A stretch of 64,000 bases of DNA from Lepus europaeus (taxonomy: Eukaryota; Chordata; Mammalia; Lagomorpha; Leporidae). The stretch spans positions 38,484,077 through 38,548,076 of the forward strand of contig NC_084834.1 in assembly GCF_033115175.1 (NCBI RefSeq), read 5' to 3'. The notes beneath the pieces were generated by a model. The model was not told where the DNA came from and did not search any database. It was given only the letters and a program-made list of their open reading frames with translations. Position numbers and translations under genes: made by a program. Positions 21,005 through 32,158 of this stretch are shown here, piece by piece; positions within the stretch are counted from its first letter, which is position 1; every line of letters begins with the position of its first letter.

Positions 21005-21445
21005 TTAGCACCAGCACGTCATTGCAGGCTTTGGTTCAGGCTTCAGGATAATTCCATTATCAGGGGGTTGACTAAGCATTAATGGTTTATGGCTCTTAAG
21101 CTTATGAGCCAAGGTCATAAATATAGCTTCCACATGATCATTGTCGTTGGGGTTTTTAGCAGAAGTTTCAAACAAAGGCATACTGTGTGTATCGGCAAAC
21201 TTTTGTGCCAAGTCTGTGGGAACCTGAATGGCACTTCTCAAGTCACATTTGTTTCCCACGAGGATCCGTGGTATGTCATTGGCTAGCAAATGCTGCTTGC
21301 ATTCCTCTATCCAAGATGGCAGGCTGTGGAAACTGGCCATGTTCGTCATGTCATACACGAAGACAACAGCGTGGACATTCCTGTAGTAGTGCTGCACCAT
21401 GCTCTTTCTGAATCGCTCTTGTCCTGCTGTGTCCCATAACTGGAT
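21005..21445 (-). CDS. RAB33B: RAB33B exon 2 (codons 84-229 and stop)
   Basis: RAB33B is a Golgi-resident Rab GTPase acting in retrograde Golgi-to-ER traffic. It binds ATG16L1 in autophagosome formation, and loss in people causes Smith-McCort dysplasia 2. The exon begins at a TTTTCAG acceptor (CAG complement at 21446-21448) in phase 0 with [12 protein letters not shown]. It supplies the G3 motif WDTAGQE (residues 87-93) with catalytic Gln92, G4 NKCD (148-151) and G5 ETSAK (176-180). The stop TAA is at 21005-21007. The protein ends MTCWC; the CxC pair is the geranylgeranylation site. An open frame starting at internal Met99 is only part of this exon. The total of 229 residues equals the human protein. 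No damage is seen. Confidence 0.97.
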   Translation of the reverse strand: MQLWDTAGQERFRKSMVQHYYRNVHAVVFVYDMTNMASFHSLPSWIEECKQHLLANDIPRILVGNKCDLRSAIQVPTDLAQKFADTHSMPLFETSAKNPNDNDHVEAIFMTLAHKLKSHKPLMLSQPPDNGIILKPEPKPAMTCWC

Positions 21446-21895
21446 CTGAAAACAAAATTTTTTTTAAAAAAAAAGAAGAAAACTGAAACTTTTATTCCAA
21501 TTATACAGATTGAGACATTGAATTACCTTTGTATGATCCTCAGTACTTCTTCACTTATACTTTGTTCTGTTCCTTTCTATAGAACTGTCTTTGTCAGTGC
21601 TGCCTATGGGATAGGCATACTAGTCTAATTATTGTTAAATTGTAAAACAAGGGCCAGAAAAAGTATTTCAATTTACTAAGTGTCAGTAAATCAAGTTTGT
21701 TTAGATAAAACTATACTTCAAAAACTTACTTTAAGATGTTAACAGAAAATATATACATATATATATAGGTTCTTGCAATACCTTAAGTGCTTAATTCCTA
21801 TAAATTTGGTTACTAAATATTACTCTGCCTTTCAGTAGTATAACCTAAAATATTAGATGTAGGAGAGATCTTCATAGTTATGAGGCCCAGCCTCC

Positions 21896-21919
21896 AAACA
21901 CACACACACACACACACAC
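21896..21919. repeat. (AC)n microsatellite
   Basis: A CA/GT run of about 22 bp in the RAB33B intron, likely length-variable. Confidence 0.9.
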
Positions 21920-22257
21920 TATTCCAATGTCTCCTAGTAGAAATATGGGGAGTTTGAGAAATAAAGATAAACTCATTATATTTAGAATTATCCACTGGAT
22001 AATTATCCAACCTTTGTTTAATTTCTTAAAAAAAAAAACTTAAATCATGAGCAGTTCTGTCATAGTGGGAAAGACGAGAGACAGATTTGCTTAGATAACT
22101 TTAAACTGAAAGGCTTGTGCTATCTACAGATGTTCAACATAGTAACTGGATGCCTCACCTGGTGCCTTCTCATACAACAGTACAAAGTAGATGGAAATTC
22201 AGGGGGATACTGAAGATAGCCCAAAAAGTAGATGTAATATTTGAGGTAGTCAGAACA

Positions 22258-22560
22258 TGCCCATGGGGGCAGCTTTGTGGCACTGAGAGTCAAGCCACCA
22301 TCTGGGATGCCTGCATCCCATACTGAAATCCTGGTTCAAGTCCTGGCTACTCCGCTTCTGATCCTCCTTCCTGCAACATGCCTGGGAAAACAGCAGATGA
22401 CCCGTTCTTGAATTCCTGCCATCCACTTGGGATTCCCAGATAGATTTCCTGGCTCCTGGCTTTGGCCTGGCCCAGCCCTGGCTATTTGTGGACATTTGGG
22501 GAGTAAAGCAGTGGGTGGAAGATCAATCTTTCCATTTCTCCCTTTCTTTCTTTCATTGCC
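22258..22560 (+). mobile_element. C-SINE, old
   Basis: Runs from 'atgggggcagctttgtggca' to a C/T-rich end. Old-type 'cttgggattcccagatagatt' and 'ggcctggcccagccctggct'. It has no AAATAA tail because the next SINE's tail abuts it. Confidence 0.78.
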
Positions 22561-22888
22561 TTTCTTTTCCTTTTTTTTTTTTTTTTAAAGATTTATTTTT
22601 ATTTATTTGAAAGATAGAGTTACAGAGAGGTCTTCCATCCGCTGGTTCACTCCCCAAATGGCTGCAACAGCCGGAGCTGAGCCAGTCCTAAGTCAGGAGC
22701 CAGGAGCTTCTTCCGGGTCTTCCACGTGGGTGCAGGGGCCCAAGGACTTGGGCCATCTTCTACCGCTTTCCCAGGCCATAGCAGAGAGCTGGATCGAAGA
22801 GGAGCAGCTGGGACTCAAATCAGCACCCATATGGGATGCCAGTGCTTCAGGCCAGGACTTTAACCTGCTGTGCCACAGCACTGCCCCT
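22561..22888 (-). mobile_element. C-SINE, intermediate
   Basis: Full reverse copy with a T run at 22570-22586 and head 'tgccacagcactgcccc'. It faces the preceding SINE tail to tail. Confidence 0.88.
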
Positions 22889-23141
22889 TTCTTTGCTTTT
22901 CTAATAAACAAACAAATCTTTAAGAATGAGGCAAGATACTTACCTCTAACCACATACTAAAATTTTAAATGGATCAAAGACCTAAATGTAACAGCTAAAA
23001 CTTTAAAGGTCTTTAGAGAAAACACAGGGTAAATCTTTGTGACTTTGGATTAGCAACAGTTTTTTTTAGATATGATGCTTACAGCATAAGCAGCCAAAGA
23101 AAAAATAGATAAATTGGACTTCATCAAAATTTAAAATGTTT

Positions 23142-23462
23142 GGGGTCAGCGCTGTGGCACAGCAGGTAAAGCCACTGCCTGCAGTGCCAGCATCCTATAT
23201 GGGCGCTGGTTCAAGTCTTGGCTGCTCCACTTCCAATCCAGGTCTCTGCTATGGCCTAGGAAAGCAGTAGAAGATGGCCCAAGCCTTTGAGCCCTGCATC
23301 CACGTGGGAGACCCAGAAGAAGCTCCTTGTTCCTAGCTTCAGATCAGTAGAGCTTCAGCTGTTGTGGCCAATTGGGGAGTAAACCAGCAGATGGAGGACA
23401 TCTTTCTCTGCCTCTCCTTCTCTCTCTCTGTAACTCTGACTTTCAAATAAATATTTTTTAAA
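23142..23462 (+). mobile_element. C-SINE, intermediate
   Basis: Full length. It is flanked by 'ttaaaatgttt' on both sides (about 23130 and 23468), a TSD within L1. Confidence 0.9.
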
Positions 23463-23686
23463 AAATTTAAAATGTTTATGTTTCAAAGGTCAGTGCCAAA
23501 AAAGTGAAAATACAACTCACAGGATGGGAGGAAATATATGTAAATAAAATGTATCTTGTACGGGTCTGGTGCCTTACAACTCAGTTAAAAGACAGCCCAG
23601 TTTAAAAACTGGTAAAAAAGATCCAAATCACACTCTCTGAAGATCTATAAATGGTCAAATTTCACATGAAAAGGACATCATCATTA

Positions 23687-24044
23687 GGGCCGGCGCCGCG
23701 GCTCACTAGGCTAATCCTCCGCCTTGCGGCGCCGGCACACCGGGTTCTAGTCCCGGTCGGGGCACCAGATTCTGTCCCGGTTGCCCCTCTTCCAGGCCAG
23801 CTCTCTGCTGTGGCCAGGGAGTGCAGTGGAGGATGGCCCAAGTGCTTGGGCCCTGCACCCGCATGGGAGACCAGGAGAAGCACCTGGCTCCTGGCTTCGG
23901 ATCAGCGCGGTGCGCCGGCCGTGGCAGCCATTGGAGGGTGAACCAACAGCAAAAGGAAGACCTTTCTCTCTGTTTCTCTCTCTCACAGTCCACTCTGCCT
24001 GTCAAAAAAAAGAAAAAAGAAAAAAGAAAAGAATAGAATAGAAA
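23687..24044 (+). mobile_element. C-SINE, young
   Basis: Mixed-lineage copy ('gtcggggcaccagattctg' with 'ggcttcggatcagcgcgg'). GAAAAGGACATCA lies on both sides (23668-23680 and again near 24046), and the left copy extends to the element with partial match. Confidence 0.9.
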
Positions 24045-24142
24045 AGAAAAGGACATCACCAGTTATCAGGGAAATGCACACCAAAACCTCAACGAAATAC
24101 CACTTCACATGTACCAGGATAGCTCCAATAAAACAGACAATA

Positions 24143-24450
24143 GGCCAGCACCATGGCTTCATAGACTAATCCTCCGCCTCGCGGCGCCGGCACACCGGGT
24201 TCTAGTCCCGGTTGGGGCGCCGGATTCTATCCCGGTTGCCCCTCTTCCAGGCCAGCTCTCTGCTGTGGCCCAAGCCCTTGGGCCCTGCACCTGCATGGGA
24301 GACCAGGAGAAGCACCTGGCTCCTGGCTTCGGATCAGCAAGATGCGCTGGCCGCAGCGGCCATTGGAGGGTGAACCAAAGGCAAAAAGGAAGACCTTTCT
24401 CTCTGTCTCTCTCTCTCACTATCCACTTTGCCGGTCAAAAAAAAAAAAGA
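24143..24450 (+). mobile_element. C-SINE, young, small internal deletion
   Basis: It lacks about 30 bp of the usual 'gggaaggcagtggaggatgg' block, joining 'ctgctgtggccc' directly to 'aagcccttgggcc'. TSD ACAGACAATA on both sides. Confidence 0.9.
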
Positions 24451-24794
24451 CAGACAATAATAAGTGCGGTCAAAGATGCAGAAAAACTGGAACGCCCAAG
24501 CTTTGCTGGAGAGAATGTAAAATAGTGCAGTCATTTTGGGAAAGTTTGGCAGTTCCTCAAAAAGTAAAACAAAATATTACTCTGCCACAAAAAGCAGTGA
24601 TGTGCTACGGATGCATGCAATAACATGGATAAACTTCCAAAACTTGCCAAGTGAAAAACACCAGACACAAAAGGCCACACATTCCATTTCATTCACATGA
24701 AGTATCAAAAACAGGTAGGCCCATAAAAACAGAATACAGACTGGTGGTCACCAGAGGCTAGGGGAAGGGAATAAACTATTTTTTACACAATTCT

Positions 24795-25066
24795 TATTTT
24801 CATTTTATTTGAAAGGCAGAGAGAGAAAGATCTTCCATCTGTTGGTTCGCTCCCCAAATAACTACAAACAGCCAGGGCTGAGTCAGGCCAAAGTCAGAAG
24901 CCTGGAACACAATCTGGTCTCCCTTGTGTGTTCACATGGACCCAAGTTTCTGAGCTATCACTGCTGCCTTCCAGGGTACACACTAACAGGAAGCTGGACT
25001 GGAAGCTCAAACCAGGCACTCTCTGATATGGGCTGCAGACCAGTGGCTATACCACATGCCCACTCT
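24795..25066 (-). mobile_element. C-SINE, old
   Basis: Reverse diverged copy ('gaaaggcagagagagaaaga' to 'accacatgcccactctgg'), in the L1 3' UTR. Confidence 0.78.
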
Positions 25067-25284
25067 GGAAATAATCCTTTTAATGAGTACTGGGTTTGAC
25101 TTTGGATTAAAGGAACTATTTTGTCATTAGATAGAGGTGGTGGTTGCATAACATTGTGGATATACAAAATATCTCTGACTCATTCATTTTAAAATAGCTA
25201 ATTTTATGTTATTTGAAATTCAAATTAACAAATTATTAGGAAAAAAAGATGAAACAGAGAGATGCCATAGGACCTAGTCAAATC

Positions 25285-25802
25285 TGGCACACTGAAGAAT
25301 ACTGACAACATATATTAACACAATGATTTGTACACAAATGTTCATTGCATCATTATTCATAATAGCCAAGAAGTGGAAGCAACTCAAATATCCATCAATT
25401 GATGAATGGATAAACAAAATATGGTCTATCCATTCAACAGAACATTATTCAGCCAGGAAAAGAAACAAAGTACTGACACAAGCTGCAACATGGATGAATT
25501 CTGAAAAATGTATGCAAAGTGAAAGAAGCTAGACATAAAAGGTCACAGTTTGTGACATACTATTTACAACAAATGTCTGACACAGGCAAATCCATAGAGA
25601 CAAATTAGATTAGCGCTGCTAGGGTGTGAGGGAAGGAAGGGTAGTGAGTGACTGCTAAGAGGCATGGGGTTTCCTTATAGAGTGATGAAGTGCTCTGGAA
25701 TTAGACAGTGATAATGGCCATACAGTCTTTGTGAGTGTACTACAAATCACTATGTTGTATATATTAAAAGGTCAAATCTTATGGCATATGAACTATATCA
25801 TT
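25285..25802 (+). mobile_element. Second ancient L1 3' end
   Basis: Contains 'ataatagccaagaagtggaa', 'aatggataaacaaaatatgg', 'attattcagccaggaaaaga' and 'tggaattagacagtgataat', again the L1 ORF2 end and 3' UTR. As the preceding 2.3 kb already ends in the same region, this is a separate insertion or a tandem piece. Confidence 0.78.
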
Positions 25803-26040
25803 TCTCAAATGGTTGCAATGGCAGCAACTGGGCTGGTCTGAAGCCATGAGCCAGAAGCTTCTTTCAGGTCTCCCATGTGGGCACAGGGGCCCAAGTACTT
25901 GGGTGTCTTCTGCTGCTTTCCCAGGAGCACTAGCAGGGAGCTGGATCACAATTGGAGCAGCTGGGACCTTGAATTGGCACCTATATGGATGTCAGGGCTG
26001 TAGGCAGCAGCTTTACCCACTAGCCACAGCACCAGCCCCC
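25803..26040 (-). mobile_element. C-SINE, old/intermediate, tail missing
   Basis: Begins within the body ('ctcaaatggttgcaatggca') and ends at head 'agccacagcaccagccccc'. The CT tract and tail are absent. Confidence 0.78.
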
Positions 26041-26284
26041 AGATTTCTTTTCTCTTAAAGGCATTTTTTGTAGCTCAGATGTCTACATATCATTTCATTG
26101 GTGAATAACAATTTATAATATCCTATCCAAAGTATATTCAGAAATTTTGAAATTTAAAAGCACATGAAAAGGAAATATGCCAAAATATTAATAATGGTTA
26201 TGTTTAAGGCAATTTCTCCTATTAGTTTTGCTATTCTGTTTTCCAAACAAACATGCGTTTCTTTAATAAAAAGAAACTACAGGA

Positions 26285-26545
26285 GTAGGAGTTAAGCCTA
26301 GTGAATAAGATGGCCACATCCCACACTGGAGTATCTGGGTTTCCACCCATGCAGATTTTGGGAAGCCAGTGGTGATGACTCAAGTAACTGGGTTCCTGTC
26401 ACTCACACGGGAGACCTGGGTTGAATTCCCAGCTCCCAGTTTTGGCCTGTCCCAGCTCCAGCTATTGCAGGCATTTGGAGAGTGAACCAGTGAAATGGAA
26501 TTTCTCTTTCTCTAATAAGTTAAAAAAAATTAAACTTAACTTAAA
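26285..26545 (+). mobile_element. C-SINE, old, degraded
   Basis: Recognised from 'gtaggagttaagcctagtga', 'gggagacctgggttgaattc' and 'cagctattgcaggcatttgg'. The CT tract is short. Confidence 0.72.
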
Positions 26546-27224
26546 AAAAAAAATTGCACAGAATTTAGCCCTGCCTCAAAGGACTATAGAAGTCCTCCAC
26601 AAATGTAAGTAGTGACAATAAGAAAACCTTTGTTTTTGGAAGGGACTAACTCAATGATATTCCTATTCTGTAAATCTTGCTCAAAGTTAGTAATTAGTAA
26701 GCTAATGGGGCATTTAGAAAAGAAAAATGTTGTGAAGAAATTACTAAATCGCATCAAGACCTGGGCACAGGCACCCTGCTATGCTGCCTGCTGTTTTCCA
26801 GGCCTTCACATTGTGGAGACCAAGGCAAGCAAACAGAGAGGCTGTAGCCAAGAAAGGACAGGACAACAGATGCCAACTTTGACCAAAAGAGAGACTGACA
26901 GACGCCAGCAGCAGAACAAACCCCATGACAGCCCAGAAAACTCCTGAGGTCTAGCTGTGAGTGGAGTTCATGGTAAGGAGGGAAGGCCACTCTGGAACTC
27001 TTTAGTTTGGCAAATGTTAAACTAGGATATTTGCAAAGTAACTTCCTCCAACTTACTACTTATATATTATAGGGAAGATGGCCCAACTGGGCCCACATTG
27101 GTATTACTTAGAATGTGCTAAGCCCCAGTTTAAGGTTGCTTATTCCTTCAAGGATATGCAGAGGAAAGCTAAGATTACTGCTCTCAAATTCCTCCAAGCA
27201 GTCCCACTTTTAAGACTGAAACAA
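26546..27224. other. No gene or repeat recognised (intronic)
   Basis: Apparently unique. A 111-residue plus frame (26612-26947) has no known similarity and no splice context in the plus orientation. Confidence 0.4.
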
Positions 27225-27300
27225 ATTCGAGAAACTTGGTGAGTCAAGGTCACACAGCTGGTGGCGGTGCTGGGGTTATGACTCGGGCCTCCCAACTCCC
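27225..27300 (-). mobile_element. MIR SINE core
   Basis: 'aaacttggtgagtcaaggtc' and 'acacagctggtggcggtgct' match the reverse MIR core. Confidence 0.65.
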
Positions 27301-27457
27301 ACTGCTTGCTTTCTTCTTCCTTATCCCTTTCATCAATTATACATTAAATTCTTCATTTTAAAGAAAGTATTCCTTTTAAATAGTTGTAAGGTTTGTTATT
27401 TCTGTTAAGAAACTAAAGTTTATTTAAGAGTTTAATTTTTAATTTATCTTCATCTTT

Positions 27458-27528
27458 TTTAAAAGAATTATTTTATGTGAAAGAGTTATAGAGAGAGAGG
27501 GAGAGAGGGAGAGAGGGAAAGAGAGAGG

Positions 27529-27559
<31 letters not shown>

Positions 27560-27818
27560 TTGTCCATCTGTTGGTTCACTCTCCAAATGGCTACAATGGT
27601 GAGAACTGGGTCAGGCCAAAGCCAGGAGCCAGGAGCTTCTACCAGGACTCTCATGTGGGCAGCAGGGGCCCAAGCACTTGGGCCAGCTTCTCCTATTTTC
27701 CCAGGCCATTAGCAAGGAGCTGGATAGGAAGTGGAGCAGCTGGTACACAAACTGGCACCCATTTGGGATGCTAGCATCATAGGTGGTGGTTTTACCTGCT
27801 ATGCCACAAAGTTGGCTC
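27458..27818 (-). mobile_element. C-SINE, intermediate/old, expanded GA tract
   Basis: Reverse copy. Its CT tract has grown into GA and GGGAGA repeats at 27487-27552. Head 'tatgccacaaagttggctccc'. Confidence 0.85.
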
Positions 27819-27827
27819 CCAATTTTC

Positions 27828-27990
27828 ATCTTGAAAGGTAGAACAACAAAGTAAAAGAGACATCAGCTGGTTCACTCCTAAGGTGTCCTCAACAGTTGGG
27901 CCCTAAGCCAGGAGTCTAGAACTTTCTGCGTCTCGCTTGAAGATGGCAGCAGCCCAAACACTTGAGCCATCACCTACTGCCTCTTGAGAT
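27828..27990 (-). mobile_element. C-SINE, old fragment
   Basis: Reverse and diverged: 'cagctggttcactcctaagg', then 'cccaaacacttgagccatca'. No head. Confidence 0.65.
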
Positions 27991-28013
27991 GCATTCTAGA
28001 TGTTGGAATAGAG

Positions 28014-28370
28014 CCGGCGCCGTGGCTTAACAGGCTCATCCTCCGCCTTGCGGCGCCGGCACACCGGGTTCTAGTCCCGGTCGGGGCACCGATCCTGTCC
28101 CGGTTGCCCCTCTTCGAAGCCAGCTCTCTGCTGTGGCCAGGGAGTGCAGTGGAGGATGGCCCAAGTGCTTGGGCCCTGCACCTCATGGGAGACCAGGAGA
28201 AGCACCTGGCTCCTGCCATCGGATCAGGCAGCGCGCCTACCGCGGCGGCCATTGGAGAGTGAACCAACGGCAAAAGGAAGACCTTTCTCTCTGTCTCTCT
28301 CTCACTGTCCACTCTGCCTGTCAAAAAAAATAAATAAATAAATAAAAAATAAAAAAAAAAAGAAAGAAAT
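28014..28370 (+). mobile_element. C-SINE, young
   Basis: Belongs to the 'ggcaccgatcctgtccc / gccatcggatcag' lineage. Tail 'ctgcctgtc' followed by A-rich AAAT repeats. Confidence 0.92.
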
Positions 28371-28566
28371 TAAAATACCTTAAAAATAAAAAATTTAATA
28401 GAGTTGAATCGAGCAAACAATGATTCATGAACTGGTAGCATTCAGAACCAGTGTAGGTTCAGTGAGCTCCCAGGAAGCCACAATTTATTTTAAAAATTTG
28501 CCATTTGATTCCATATATCAGATATATACATTTCTACTCTACATACCAAAAGAAAAAATAGTTCTC

Positions 28567-28903
28567 GGCCGGCGCCGTGGCTTAACAGGCTAATCCTCCG
28601 CCTTGCGGCGCCGGCACACCGGGTTCTAGTCCCGGTCGGGGCACCGATCCTGTCCCGGTTGCCCCTCTTCCAGGCCAGCTCTCTGCTATGGCCCGGGAAG
28701 GCAGTGGAGGATGGCCCAAGTGCTTGGGCCCTGCACCCCATGGGAGACCAGGAGAAGCACCTGGCTCCTGCCATCAGATCAGCGCGGTGCGCCGGCCGCA
28801 GCATGCCGGCCGCGGCGGCCATTGGAGGGTGAACCAACGGCAAAAAGGAAGACCTTTCTCTCTGTCTCCCTCTACTGTCCACTCTGCCTGTCAAAAAAAA
28901 AAA
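28567..28903 (+). mobile_element. C-SINE, young, perfect 16-bp TSD
   Basis: TSD AGAAAAAATAGTTCTC is identical at 28551-28566 and 28904-28919. The element is a mosaic: 'caccgatcctg' head with the 'gcccgggaaggcag' middle of the other lineage. It carries the doubled 'gccggccgcagcatgccgg' segment near 28791. Confidence 0.95.
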
Positions 28904-28919
28904 AGAAAAAATAGTTCTC

Positions 28920-29640
28920 ATAAAACTAGTAAGTGTTTAGGCCAGGAATTAAACCTGGGCTGCCTGATTCTCTAGGGAACACTTCCTGCTCCAGCAACTC
29001 TAACATCCAGTCCCACTTCTGTTAGCAGCACCCCATCACTCTGGGGAAACCACCCTCCCTGCTTACCACTGATGGAACCCCTGGGCATGTGACCAAGGTC
29101 TAGCCAATCAAAACATGGCACTCCCCACAGCAACTATAGTTTAGGAATGGGCATGTAGGATGTTGCTGGAACTGGCCAGCAGGAACCACCTCCGGGGTTT
29201 TCAGTTATGTGAAATGAGAAAATTCCCATGTTGCTTCAACAAATTTGCACAGAGTCCTAACACAGAATTCTAAAGCATGGGGTTTCCCACTGATGAAAGA
29301 TTCCAGGGAAGTAAATAATTCTCTCTCTTCTCACTACCTCTCAGCACGCACACTACTGCTAGCATCTTTTTAAGTGGTCTAAGAACCACCCTTCTGAAAC
29401 GGGCTGGAAGAATAATGGGAGCTCTGACCTGGTGCCAGGGACCCTTCACACTATGGGAAGGCCCAGGTCTGTGAAAATGAACCTTGCTGTACTCTGTAGG
29501 TCCCAGGACCAAATCACAGCAAATCTGAATTTCTCAGACCAGCTCCAAACTGGCCCAGGATTTCTGAGCCTAAGGAATCACAAGATTCTTGGGCATTCTT
29601 CTTAAGATATATCAACTGCTAATCTCATTTTCTTTTTTTA
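28920..29640. other. No gene or repeat recognised (intronic)
   Basis: About 700 bp with no SINE, the longest such block in the 5' two thirds of the intron. No function can be read from it. Confidence 0.45.
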
Positions 29641-29722
29641 ACAACTTATTTATTTGAAAGGCAGAGTGACAGAGAGAGAGATCTTCCATCTCAAATAAAT
29701 AAAAGTTTAAAAAAAAAAAAAC
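29641..29722. mobile_element. Two C-SINE tails joined tail to tail
   Basis: A reverse 3' end ('ttatttatttgaaaggcagag' to 'gagatcttccatct') runs straight into a forward 3' end ('caaataaataaaagttt' plus poly(A)). Both bodies are missing, as after deletion between inverted copies. Confidence 0.65.
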
Positions 29723-29723
29723 C

Positions 29724-30030
29724 TCACAACTAGGGGCCTTCACCTGCCGTGCTGACATCCCACATGGGTAATCCACCCTGGCTGCTTCACTTCAGATCCA
29801 GCTCCCTGCTAATGCACCTGGGAAGGCAGTGGAGGATGGCCCAGGTGCTTGGGTCCCTGCACCCATGTGGGAGACCCAGAAGATGTTCCTGGTGCCCAGC
29901 TTCAGCCTTGCCCAGCCCTGGCTGTTGTGGTCATTTGGGGAGTGAACCAGCAGATAGAAGATATGTCTCTCCCCTCCTCTCCTTGTCTTCCTGTATTCCT
30001 GCCTTTTAAATAAATAAATCTTTAAAAACA
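29724..30030 (+). mobile_element. C-SINE, old
   Basis: Near complete but with a degraded head ('ggggccttcacctgccgtgc'). Tail AAATAAATAAATC. Confidence 0.82.
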
Positions 30031-30292
30031 TATATACACATCTAAAATACAAGCCAGTTACCAAAACCCTTTGGTTTTATGTTCAAAATACCTCTTCTAC
30101 TTAGCTCTTTCTTTTCACTAGCTTCCCTTATCACCTCAATTCTGGGTTTCCAGGGCAGCTGACTGATCGCTTGGCCTCTGTACATTTTACACTTATCCCC
30201 TAGGTAACCGCTACATGGTTTAGGAACTGAGCAAGACACTATTGGAAATCATGTGCTCGTGTCTCGTGGGCTTGAATAAAACATACATAGTG

Positions 30293-30562
30293 GGGCCAGT
30301 GTTGTGGCACAGCTTGTGATGCCAGCATCCTATATCAAAACACTGGTTCAAATCTCGCTTTCTGTTTCTACTTTTGCACCAGCTTCCTTCTATTGTTCCT
30401 GGAAAGGCAGAAGATGATGGTCCAAGTACTTGCCACCATGTGCAAGACCAGGCTGGAGTTCTGGCTTCGGTCTGTTGCAGCCATCTGGGGAGTGAACCAA
30501 CAGATGGAAGATCTTTCTCTCTCCCCATCTCCCTCTTTCAAATAAATAAATCTTTAAAAAAA
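30293..30562 (+). mobile_element. C-SINE, old
   Basis: Head 'ggggccagtgttgtggcaca', shortened body, tail AAATAAATAAATCTT. Confidence 0.82.
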
Positions 30563-30978
30563 ATAATATGGATAAATCTTATGTTAACCTTTTTATAGAT
30601 TCTATTTCTTTCCAGTAAAAGTGCTAATGTAGTTCATAGACAGAAGAGTGCAGAAAGAGGGCTAGGGAGGTTGTTGAAGAAGACTCTCAGAGCTGAATAA
30701 GGAAGAATTGCATGGGGCAAAATATGGGATAGGAGGTATATATTAGTTTGATGTTCATCTAACAAATACCTTAGAGTAGCTTCTTAGAAAAGAAAGGTTT
30801 ACTTTGGCTCAGTTTTAGAAGTTCATAATCCAACACTGGGGAGCCAAATTGGTCTGGTGTATGTTGAGGCTGACTAATGGCAGAACATGTGCACAGTAAG
30901 GATCACATGGCAAGCTAGGGCACAGAGAGACGAAGAGCGTGAATGTTCTGTTTTTGTCCCTTTATAGTGCTACCTTGA

Positions 30979-31312
30979 GGGGCCAGTTTTGTGGTGCAGC
31001 GGGTAAAGCTTGTGACACCTGTGACACCAACATCCTATATGGGTGCTGGTTCGTGTCCCAGCTGCTCCACTTCCAATCCGGCTCCCTGTTAATGGCCTGG
31101 GAAAAGCACTGGAAGATGGTCCAAGTACTTGGGCTTCTACCATCCATGTGGGAGACCTGGCTGAAGCTCCCAGTTTCTGGCTTTTGGCCGGGTCCAGTCC
31201 CAGCTATTGAAGTCATTGGAGAAGTGAACCAACAGATGGAAGATCGATCTCTCTCTCTCTCTTTCCTAATCTGTAATTCTTTCAAATAAATAAACAAATA
31301 AATCTTTTAAAA
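30979..31312 (+). mobile_element. C-SINE, intermediate/old, first of three in tandem
   Basis: The 10-bp repeat GCTACCTTGA at 30969-30978 returns only at 32042-32051, after three SINEs. This copy therefore came first and the next two landed in its A-rich tail. Confidence 0.88.
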
Positions 31313-31327
31313 ATAAACAAAATTTTA

Positions 31328-31645
31328 GGGGCTGGCACTGTGGCATAGTGGCTAAAGCTGTCACCTGCAATGCTGGCATCCCATATGGGTGCTGGTTTGA
31401 GTCCCAGCTGTTCTTCCAATATCACTCTCTGCTATGACCTGGGAAAGCAGTAGAAGATGGCCCAAATCCTTGGGCCCCCGTATCTGTGTGGGAGACCTGG
31501 AAGAAGCTCCTGGCTCCTGGCTTTAGATCAGCACAGCAACAGCTATTGCGGCCATCTAGGGAGTGAACCAGACCTCCCTCTCTCTCTGCCTCTGACTCTC
31601 TGTAACTCTGCTTTTCAAATAAATAAATAAATAAATCTTTAAAAA
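31328..31645 (+). mobile_element. C-SINE, intermediate, second in tandem
   Basis: Complete, with tail AAATAAATAAATAAATAAATC. 'aaattttagggg' before it suggests insertion in the preceding tail. Confidence 0.88.
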
Positions 31646-31655
31646 TAAAGTTTTG

Positions 31656-31914
31656 GGGCTGGCACTGTGGCATAGCGGGTAAAGCCACAGCTTGCAGTGC
31701 CGGCATGTCATATGGGTGCTGGTTCAAGTCCCAGCTGCTCCACTTCCAATCCAGCTCTCTGCTATGGTCTGAGAAAGCAGCAGAAGATGGCCTAAGTCCT
31801 TGGGCCCCTGCACCCACATGGAAGACCCAGAAGAAGCTCCTGGCTGCTGGCTTTGGATCGGCACAGCTCCAGCTGTTGCGGCCAACTGGGGAGTAAAACC
31901 AGTAGATGGAAGAC

Positions 31915-31970
<56 letters not shown>

Positions 31971-32041
31971 CTTCTCTCTCTGTGTAACTCTGACTTTCAA
32001 ATAAATAAATATTTAAAAATTAATTAATAAAGTTTTAAAAA
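31656..32041 (+). mobile_element. C-SINE, intermediate, third in tandem
   Basis: Complete, with an unusually long pure (CT)n of about 45 bp at 31922-31966. Followed by the shared right-hand GCTACCTTGA. Confidence 0.9.
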
Positions 32042-32158
32042 GCTACCTTGATTTGATCATAAGATTTCCACCCTAACAGCCTAATCCAATGCAATCACTT
32101 TCCAAGGTCACACCTTCAGATAACATACTTGAATCAAGTTCCATAATATTCAAGTATG

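Larger units (their letters stand above)
22910..25235 (+). mobile_element. Ancient L1, ORF2 C-terminus and 3' UTR
   Basis: Pieces between SINEs read in order through the L1 3' region: 'aaatggatcaaagacctaaa', 'gacttcatcaaaatttaaaa', 'aaactggtaaaaaagatcca', 'gaaatgcacaccaaaacc', 'ggtggtcaccagaggctagg' and 'gatagaggtggtggttgcat'. Four SINEs (23142, 23687, 24143 and 24795) break it up. Many stops make it inactive. Confidence 0.8.
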
